Below, piece by piece: positions 1-4,584 of a stretch of DNA of 5,745 nucleotides (positions are counted from its first letter, which is position 1; every line of letters starts with the position of its first letter). The notes below the pieces were generated by a model. It saw only the letters and a list, made by a program, of their open reading frames with translations, did no database searches and had not been told where the DNA came from. Both the position numbers and the translations under genes were made by a program. Source of the DNA: a bacterium ADurb.Bin374 (lineage in GTDB: Bacteria; Riflebacteria; Ozemobacteria; Ozemobacterales; Ozemobacteraceae); NCBI GenBank assembly GCA_002068715.1, contig MWAR01000312.1, forward strand, positions 1 to 5,745, given 5' to 3'.

Positions 1-137
1 AAGGCGAGCGGGAAATCGATGTTCGGGAACAGATCGACGCTGAGGCCGTAGAGCGCCCCCAAGCCGAGAAGCATGGCGCAGACCATGACCATGCTAACCG
101 TGATCGGGCGCTCAACCGAGATTCGCGGCAGATCCAT
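1..137 (-). CDS. RND-family efflux transporter, inner-membrane pump (AcrB/HAE1-like), N-terminal fragment
   Basis: This is the first 45 codons of an RND pump; the rest lies beyond the left edge of the window. Family members are about 1000 residues long and use the proton gradient to export substrates through a periplasmic adaptor and a TolC channel. The visible N-terminus has the family pattern: a short cytoplasmic lead (MDLPRISVERPITVSM) with the conserved Arg-Pro before the first helix, a hydrophobic helix at about residues 12-32, and then the SVDLFPNIDFP stretch. The latter matches the 'LPVxLxPxIxxP' signature where RND proteins enter the periplasmic porter domain. The start is fixed: the adaptor gene's TGA stop lies in the same frame 18 bp upstream, and this is the first ATG after it. 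A G-rich stretch (CGGGGG) before the ATG may act as a weak ribosome binding site. It is the third gene of the efflux operon. Substrate cannot be told from this fragment. Confidence 0.9.
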   Translation of the reverse strand, partial: MDLPRISVERPITVSMVMVCAMLLGLGALYGLSVDLFPNIDFPLA

Positions 138-155
138 GACGGGCCCCCGTTTCTG

Positions 156-1226
156 TCAGCGGCCAGCCGTCGGCGCCGGGCCAACGACGGGTTCTGCGGC
201 TTCGGGGCCGGCTGATATCTTGATTTCAGCTCCATCGGACAGGTTGTCGGCACCGACCGTCACGATCGTATCGCCCGACCGGATCTCGCGGACGGCGCAT
301 CGTTCCTTGTCACGGGCGAGCACGGTCACGGGAACCCTGCGGGCCCTGTTCCCCTCGATGGTATAGACGACCGGGGCATCCGTAGGCCCGCTCAAGGCCG
401 TGATCGGAATCAGCGGCACTTCCGGGAATTCCTTCAGCACGATGTTTCCGGTGATAAACATATTCGGCTTCAGCTTCAAATCAGCATTGTCAACGAGGAT
501 GCGGACGAGAAACGAGCGCGACTCGTCGCCGTAGAGATCGACGAACGCGACCGTGCCGGCATGGCTCGAGTTCACGGCCGCCTTCTGCCCGATCGCGATT
601 TTGTTGATCTGGTTCTCGGGAATGCGGGCATCGATATAGACCCGGCCGATGTCCACGACCTTGCCCAGGACCATGCCCGGCGTGACGCTCTGGTTGAGAA
701 ACACGTTGCGGCTCGTGAAAAAGCCGCCGATAGGGGCCCGAATCGTCGCCCGCTCGAGGTTGAGCCGGTCGAGATCGAGCGCCGACTTTTGGCTCTGGAC
801 CGCGATCTCCGCCTTCGACGCCTCGGCCTCGGCCTCGTCGAACGCCTTTTCATTGAGCACCTTTTTTTTCATCAGGATGGATCGGCGATCGAAGTCTTTC
901 TTCTTTTCCTTCAGTTCGGCTTCGGCCCGCTTCAGGCCGGCCTCGGACATGCGGACAGCGAGGGAAAGACGCTCGGCATCGAGCAGGATGACCGGGACGC
1001 CTGCCTTGACTGCCTGGCCGTTCTCGGCAAGGATCTTCGCGACCCGCCCCGTGACGTCCGGGGTCACCCACGACTCCTCGAATGGTTTCACCTGGCCGGA
1101 GAACGTGATGCTTTCGGTAATGGAGCCGGTATTCACCAGGCTGGTCGCGACCGTCACCGGCATCTGCGCATGCGCCGGAAGGAGTCCCAGAAATAGTATA
1201 GATATAATTATATATTTAGTATTCAT
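156..1226 (-). CDS. Efflux RND transporter periplasmic adaptor subunit (HlyD/AcrA-type membrane fusion protein)
   Basis: This 356-residue protein is predicted to bridge the RND pump and the TolC-like channel in the periplasm. The N-terminus is a signal peptide with an Ile/Leu-rich core and an AHA|Q cleavage site after about residue 20. There is no lipobox cysteine, so it is probably not a lipoprotein. The adaptor architecture follows in order: first lipoyl half-motif at about 54-84 (TPDVTGRVAKILAENGQ), a charged coiled-coil hairpin at about 88-157, second lipoyl half-motif at about 160-192 (ATIRAPIGGFF), a beta-barrel domain at about 195-262 ending in LKPNMFITG, and a membrane-proximal domain to about 338. 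A Pro/Ala-rich tail ends the protein. Length is normal for the family. The start is supported by GGAG six bases before the ATG, inside the end of the TolC gene. The 3-bp gap to that gene suggests translational coupling. Family is certain; the exported substrate is unknown. Confidence 0.95.
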   Translation of the reverse strand: MNTKYIIISILFLGLLPAHAQMPVTVATSLVNTGSITESITFSGQVKPFEESWVTPDVTGRVAKILAENGQAVKAGVPVILLDAERLSLAVRMSEAGLKRAEAELKEKKKDFDRRSILMKKKVLNEKAFDEAEAEASKAEIAVQSQKSALDLDRLNLERATIRAPIGGFFTSRNVFLNQSVTPGMVLGKVVDIGRVYIDARIPENQINKIAIGQKAAVNSSHAGTVAFVDLYGDESRSFLVRILVDNADLKLKPNMFITGNIVLKEFPEVPLIPITALSGPTDAPVVYTIEGNRARRVPVTVLARDKERCAVREIRSGDTIVTVGADNLSDGAEIKISAGPEAAEPVVGPAPTAGR

Positions 1227-1229
1227 CGT

Positions 1230-2777
1230 TTACTCCATACGCGAAGTGCCGTCGTGCCGTTCAAGCAACGAGACAAGGTCGTTCAGGCCGCGAATCACGC
1301 CAGGAAAACCTTCATCGAAGCGGATTCCCGTCCAGGCGCGTTCGAGGGCGCTCCGGAATGCCTCCCCTCTTCGTCCCGTGTCGGGCGTCGGAAGAGCGGA
1401 AGCGGCATCGTCAAGGTCGATTCCCTCAGGAAGTTCGAGAATCCGGCCGGCCCAAGCCCCCCGGTCGAGCCCCTTCTGGAGGTCGAGCTCATGCGAAAGC
1501 TCGTACAGCGCCGCGAGCCTGACCCGCTCGTCCCGATGGATTCGGACCGAGTTTTGGGCGGCTTCGCTCATGGTGATCTGCGCATCGATCAGTTCAACGA
1601 TCGTGGCATCACCGAGCTGATACCGGGTCATGACCATTCGCATGTTCTCCCGGCTCTGTTCGAGGGCTTTCATGGCAAAATCGAGCTTCGGGGCCATCTC
1701 GCCGTATTCGGTCATCGCCTGCAGCAAAGCGGTCTGCTTTGCTCCTGTGATGTCGGCAAGGGCGAGATCAGCCCGGTCGACGGCCTTCGCCGCTCGTCTT
1801 GACTCGTTCTTCAGGTCTCCGCTGTCGAACACGGGGAAATCGACCGCCACCTGTACCGAGTATTCGCGGGCGATGTTGACCGTTCCGACGCTGGAGTTCG
1901 TGAAATTGTATGCTCCGCCGACGGATATCGTTGGCTTCTCAGCGAGGCCGGCAGCCGATCTGAGGCGACGATACAGGTCGGCATCGCGCCGCGCCAGCTC
2001 GAGATCGGGGTCTGAGGTCATCATCGCCTGTTCGAACAGCGACAGCGATGGGCTCGCGAGCGGGAAGACGATACTGGGCGGCAGGTCGACCGTGAGCGAG
2101 CCGGGAGGACAGTCCAGCAGATAGGCCAGTTCGAGCCTATATCGCTCCTGCTGCGCCTTCCGGCTGGTCAGCGACGAGCCGATGTTCGCCCGCTGGGTTT
2201 CGATACGCAGAATGTCGTTCGGAAGGGCGAGACCGACCTCCTGGTTGATACGCGCGACCTCGAGCAGCTTGCCGAGCAGGAAAAGGTTTATCTCGTCGAC
2301 CTGCGCAAGTTGTTGCTCCTCGAGCAGATCGAAGAATAGCGTCACGATCCTGCCGCGGAGCATGGATGCGGCCCGTTCGACATCGATGCGCCGAAGCCGG
2401 GTCCGCAGTTCGGCGATCTCCTTCTGGATGGCAGGCATTTTTCCGAGGCCGGGGTATGCCTGGGCCGCCTGGAGCGACATCAGGTTCGCGTGATACTGGG
2501 CTCCGAAAAACGCGCTGGGGGTCGAGTCGACGTATACCTGCCTCTGATGCGTGATCCGCCCGGTGAAATTCGGAACCAGGAGATTGTCGGCGTGTTTCTC
2601 ATCGAACGCCTGCTCTTCAGCCGCCAGGCGGGAAATGCGAAGGCCGAGGTTCCGGCGCGAAGCATCTCCGAGGAGCCCCGCAAGGTCGAGCGCTCTGAGC
2701 GTCTGCCCGGCCGCAAGGAGGATGAATAGGCAAACAACATCCCGGAACATTCGTTTCATATATTTTTGTCGATACAT
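1230..2777 (-). CDS. TolC-family outer-membrane efflux protein
   Basis: This 515-residue protein is predicted to form the outer-membrane and periplasmic channel of the pump. A signal peptide spans about residues 1-29 (basic start, hydrophobic core VVCLFILLAAG, cleavage after TLRA). The TolC duplicated-helix architecture follows. Typical markers are the repeat-2 strand VDFPVFDSGDLKNESRRA at about 312-329, equivalent to the family's 'PLFDGGxxxxxxxxA', and RYQLGDATIVELIDAQ at 385-400, equivalent to 'RYxxGxxxxxxxLDAQ'. The TolC-like region ends near residue 427, leaving an 88-residue charged tail of unknown role. I chose the ATG at 2777 over an in-frame ATG at 2864. GAGGAG lies 10 bases before it, it gives a proper signal peptide, and the strong promoter at 2836-2864 would place the longer start upstream of the transcript. 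A GTG at 2780 is seven bases from the same site and is equally possible. It is the first gene of the operon. Confidence 0.92.
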   Translation of the reverse strand: MYRQKYMKRMFRDVVCLFILLAAGQTLRALDLAGLLGDASRRNLGLRISRLAAEEQAFDEKHADNLLVPNFTGRITHQRQVYVDSTPSAFFGAQYHANLMSLQAAQAYPGLGKMPAIQKEIAELRTRLRRIDVERAASMLRGRIVTLFFDLLEEQQLAQVDEINLFLLGKLLEVARINQEVGLALPNDILRIETQRANIGSSLTSRKAQQERYRLELAYLLDCPPGSLTVDLPPSIVFPLASPSLSLFEQAMMTSDPDLELARRDADLYRRLRSAAGLAEKPTISVGGAYNFTNSSVGTVNIAREYSVQVAVDFPVFDSGDLKNESRRAAKAVDRADLALADITGAKQTALLQAMTEYGEMAPKLDFAMKALEQSRENMRMVMTRYQLGDATIVELIDAQITMSEAAQNSVRIHRDERVRLAALYELSHELDLQKGLDRGAWAGRILELPEGIDLDDAASALPTPDTGRRGEAFRSALERAWTGIRFDEGFPGVIRGLNDLVSLLERHDGTSRME

Positions 2778-2787
2778 CACCCGTTTT

Positions 2788-2793
2788 CTCCTC
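2788..2793 (-). promoter_or_regulatory. Ribosome binding site of the TolC-family gene
   Basis: GAGGAG on the minus strand, 7 bases before a GTG (2780) and 10 bases before the ATG at 2777. It decides in favour of the short form of the TolC-family protein, because the longer in-frame ATG at 2864 lies at the -35 element of the promoter. Confidence 0.7.
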
Positions 2794-2799
2794 ACACCT

Positions 2800-2814
2800 G
2801 ACGTCGCGAACGTC
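2800..2814. promoter_or_regulatory. Possible operator: inverted repeat in the efflux-operon leader
   Basis: A perfect 5-bp inverted repeat (GACGT, 5-base spacer, ACGTC) lies between the predicted transcription start and the ribosome binding site. A second small dyad, GGAA-N2-TTCC, lies at 2818-2827. Efflux operons are commonly repressed by TetR- or MarR-type proteins binding such dyads. No regulator gene is visible here and arms this short occur by chance, so this is only a candidate. Confidence 0.2.
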
Positions 2815-2835
2815 CTGGAACATTCCGGAGGCGAC

Positions 2836-2864
2836 AAGATACGTAACCACCGGTGAATTGTCAA
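2836..2864 (-). promoter_or_regulatory. Sigma70-type promoter of the efflux operon
   Basis: Reading the minus strand, a perfect -35 hexamer TTGACA (2859-2864) is followed by exactly 17 bases and the -10 hexamer TATCTT (2836-2841). This is the best match to a housekeeping promoter in the window. The expected transcription start is near 2829, giving a leader of about 50 bases before the TolC-family start. It would drive all three efflux genes. Both hexamers and the spacing are seen directly; activity is inferred. Confidence 0.65.
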
Positions 2865-2921
2865 TCAAACCCCTGAATCACGCAACTCGTTTCGTCCATT
2901 TTTCGCCGGCTTCAGACGGGA

Positions 2922-2947
2922 AACTCCCGACCATTCGGCCGGGAGTT
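2922..2947. terminator. Terminator-like hairpin
   Basis: An 8-bp perfect stem (AACTCCCG / CGGGAGTT) encloses a 10-base loop. On the plus strand it is followed by an AT-rich stretch (CCATATTTTAAATACTATTT), on the minus strand only by TTTCCCG. It sits between the glycosyltransferase gene and the efflux promoter, so it could insulate the two transcription units. The weak U-tract in the minus direction, where the genes need it, makes the assignment tentative. It may mainly stop plus-strand (antisense) transcription. Confidence 0.4.
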
Positions 2948-3025
2948 CCATATTTTAAATACTATTTGAACTCGAGAGAACCATCGTCAGAAGTATTTTG
3001 AATCGTTTTTCAACCCAAGGCAAAT

Positions 3026-3132
3026 CAGGCTGACTCGAAGGCACAAGTATCGTTTCCCTTGCTTTCATCGCATGCGGGTTTCGGTCGATCCTCTGACCGC
3101 TGGCATCCCAAGAGCGGGAAATCGTCAGCCTG
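3026..3132. repeat. Inverted repeat, 9-bp arms 90 bases apart
   Basis: CAGGCTGAC at 3026-3034 is matched by its exact reverse complement at 3124-3132. Pairing can be extended outward by five more bases (AATCA / TGATT) if a short bulge is allowed. The enclosed minus-strand sequence can also form two small hairpins (TCCC/GGGA and CGGTC/GACCG). A structured RNA is conceivable, but matches of this size are expected fairly often by chance in a spacer this long, and I recognise no known RNA family. Confidence 0.25.
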
Positions 3133-3232
3133 CTTGATTCATCGAGCCCCTTGCTCCCAATCTCGTCTCGAATGCACTGGGATAATCAAAAATAGGAGAA
3201 AAAAATCGGCCAAAAGCGGAGAGAGTCGAATT

Positions 3233-4390
3233 TCAGGCAGCAGGCATTTCTTCCTTCCTGGCCACAGCGATCAAGGAAAGGCCATTCCACGGAAGGAAGT
3301 GATCAATCCGCCGGAATAACCAGACCAAGTGGTCGTAGATCTTCATGGGCAACTTTCCGATGGCGATCGTCTTCAGAATCTTGCCATTGAGTATCCAGCC
3401 CAGGACGCCGGGTTTATTGAAATCGAACAACTCTTCGACCACGAAACCGGTGAGACCTAGTTTTTCCCTGAGGTCGTCCCGAGTATAACGGCGGAAATGT
3501 TTTACCACCTCGTCGAGAGTGCCGAAGATCTGCGGTCCTTGCGGTACCAGAAGAATCAGCTTTCCACCGGGAACGAGGGTATCCCACATACGACGCAAGG
3601 CTGCCACATCGTTTTCAATGTGCTCCAGAACATTCAGACAGATCACGGTATCCTGGGTTCCGGACAGGGCAACAAAATCTTTAGGTTCATTCAGATCGAG
3701 TTTCATGACTCGTGCCTGTTCCATGTATCCGAACCGCGAATATAAGGTCTCCAGATAATGCGGCTCCAGTTCGCTGGCAATATACTCGTCTCGAGGGAGG
3801 AATCGACCGGTCATATTGCCAATGCCGGCGCCGATCTCCAGTATCCGTCTGCCGAGAAACGGCCGGATGACATCGGCCATCCACCGATTGAACCGTGGAG
3901 CCAAGCTGATCTGGTGCAGGACATTTCCGTCGGAATTTTTGTAGCAGTCGTCAATGAGCCAATATTTGAGGATGTAGCAGAGAGCCCACATCCCGTCCCT
4001 CCATGTGATCTTCTTTCCTTCGTCGTAGGTTCGGCCACGGTAGGAGATGGGCACCTCGTAAATTCGGAAGTTTCGCTTCGCCACCTTGGCTGTCAGTTCC
4101 GGCTCCAGGCCGAACCCCGTGGAACTGATGGGAATACTCTTGAGCAGCGGCGCTCGAAACATTTTATAGCAGGTCTCCATATCCGTGAGCGTCAGATCGG
4201 TGAGCATGTTCGAAAGATTGGTCAGGAACCAGTTCATTGTCGAGTGCCAAAAATACAGGACCCTTCGGTGATCAGCCACAAGAAATCGCAAACCGAACAC
4301 CACGTCAGCATCTCCCATGCAGATAGGCCTGATCAGTCGCGAAAATTCCTCCGGATCGTATTCCAAGTCTGCATCCTGGAATACGATCAC
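3233..4390 (-). CDS. Bifunctional glycosyltransferase family 2 / class I SAM-dependent methyltransferase, N-terminally truncated
   Basis: The longest translatable frame (385 residues, GTG start) fuses two enzyme domains. Residues 1 to about 150 are the rear of a dolichol-phosphate-mannosyltransferase-like GT2 domain. Visible marks are the metal/nucleotide-binding QDADLEYDP (5-13), the TDMETCYKMFR motif (69-79), GFGLEPELTAKVAKRNFRIYEVPISYRGR (92-120) and EGKKITWRDG. Residues from about 160 on are a Rossmann methyltransferase: motif I EIGAGIGN (185-192), acidic SELEP (206-210), motif IV CLNVLEHIEN (251-260), LVPGGKLIL (272-280) and HFRRYTRDDL (298-307). Family members transfer a sugar to a polyprenyl-phosphate or glycan and carry an attached methyltransferase of uncertain substrate. 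The GTG is probably not the original start: the same frame stays open to 4489 and encodes conserved GT2 sequence (HEKNQGKSGAIKTG), but with no start codon. As it stands the sugar-nucleotide half lacks its first strand and DDGS region, so glycosyltransferase activity is unlikely. The methyltransferase half looks intact. Confidence 0.88.
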   Translation of the reverse strand: MIVFQDADLEYDPEEFSRLIRPICMGDADVVFGLRFLVADHRRVLYFWHSTMNWFLTNLSNMLTDLTLTDMETCYKMFRAPLLKSIPISSTGFGLEPELTAKVAKRNFRIYEVPISYRGRTYDEGKKITWRDGMWALCYILKYWLIDDCYKNSDGNVLHQISLAPRFNRWMADVIRPFLGRRILEIGAGIGNMTGRFLPRDEYIASELEPHYLETLYSRFGYMEQARVMKLDLNEPKDFVALSGTQDTVICLNVLEHIENDVAALRRMWDTLVPGGKLILLVPQGPQIFGTLDEVVKHFRRYTRDDLREKLGLTGFVVEELFDFNKPGVLGWILNGKILKTIAIGKLPMKIYDHLVWLFRRIDHFLPWNGLSLIAVARKEEMPAA

Positions 4391-4493
4391 CTCACCATCG
4401 GCGTAGTTGATCCCTGTTTTGATTGCCCCCGACTTTCCTTGATTCTTTTCGTGGAATACAACACAGATCTGGGGATATCTCGTATGTCTTCAT
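4391..4493 (-). pseudogene. Broken 5' end of the GT2-methyltransferase gene (internal deletion plus frame change)
   Basis: An ATG at 4493, five bases after AGGAG, starts MKTYEIS, which looks like the first residues and beta-strand of a GT2 enzyme. In that frame translation ends after 33 residues without GT2 similarity. In the frame of the downstream gene, 4489-4391 reads RHTRYPQICVV then FHEKNQGKSGAIKTG and INYADGE, which joins QDADLEYDP perfectly, but a TGA at 4492-4490 closes it upstream and there is no start codon. In intact relatives roughly 70-80 residues, including the 'PxYNE' and 'DDGSTD' motifs, precede HEKNQGK; here there are about a dozen. So about 60 codons appear to be missing and the two ends are out of frame by one base. 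The sequence GATATCC at the junction (4473-4479) could be microhomology. A true deletion and an assembly error cannot be separated from one sequence. Confidence 0.7.
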
Positions 4494-4498
4494 ATCAT

Positions 4499-4503
4499 CT
4501 CCT
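4499..4503 (-). promoter_or_regulatory. Ribosome binding site of the original GT2 start
   Basis: AGGAG on the minus strand, five bases before the ATG at 4493. It matches the consensus well and marks where the intact glycosyltransferase gene most likely began. That supports the view that the present GTG at 4390 is only a fallback start. Confidence 0.6.
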
Positions 4504-4523
4504 GATACCCTTTAAACCGGGAA

Positions 4524-4552
4524 ATAGTAGCCAATGCTCCCAGACCAGCCAA
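4524..4552 (-). promoter_or_regulatory. Weak sigma70 promoter candidate upstream of the GT2-methyltransferase gene
   Basis: On the minus strand, TTGGCT (4547-4552) and TACTAT (4524-4529) are separated by exactly 17 bases. Each hexamer matches consensus at four of six positions. The predicted start near 4517 would give a leader of about 24 bases before the ATG at 4493. The gene may equally be read through from the upstream membrane-protein gene, which ends only about 90 bases before. Confidence 0.3.
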
Positions 4553-4581
4553 TGAAAAGACCATCCCGGACGGGAGCAATG
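4532..4581. repeat. Inverted repeat after the membrane-protein gene
   Basis: CAATGCTCCC (4532-4541) and GGGAGCAATG (4572-4581) are inverted copies with one mismatch, 30 bases apart. The minus-strand RNA could fold into a 10-position stem just after the membrane-protein stop codon. No T-run follows, so it is not a classical terminator. It overlaps the weak promoter candidate and may be an mRNA-end stabilising hairpin or chance. Confidence 0.35.
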
Positions 4582-4584
4582 ATT

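Larger units (their letters stand above)
2865..3232. other. Intergenic spacer, no supported gene
   Basis: About 370 bases between the end of the glycosyltransferase/methyltransferase gene and the efflux promoter. Base composition is more AT-rich than the flanking efflux genes. Open frames here are short and have no recognisable domain. I see no tRNA cloverleaf. On the minus strand a run of seven T (3199-3205) follows the upstream gene's stop by about 28 bases, but no convincing GC stem precedes it. The visible structure is a terminator-like hairpin at 2922-2947 and a 9-bp inverted repeat at 3026-3034 / 3124-3132. Confidence 0.6.

Noticed and set aside
561..1196. Long plus-strand open frames opposite the adaptor gene (211 residues here, and a 323-residue frame at 649-1620)
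   Set aside because: They lie antisense to a gene with clear domain structure, show low-complexity Arg/Ser- or Asp/Leu-rich composition typical of GC-rich shadow frames, and match no domain I know.
3199..3205. Run of seven T on the minus strand just after the methyltransferase stop, considered as a Rho-independent terminator
   Set aside because: The sequence before it does not form a convincing GC-rich stem, so it is only noted as part of the spacer.
3059..3319. 86-residue plus-strand frame in the intergenic spacer
   Set aside because: It has a TTG start without a ribosome binding site, composition rich in Ser/Arg/Lys with no domain, and it runs into the end of the opposite gene.
3758..4555. 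265-residue plus-strand open frame opposite the GT2-methyltransferase gene
   Set aside because: It mirrors the codons of the well-supported minus-strand enzyme, crosses the spacer without a sensible ribosome binding site, and has no recognisable motif.
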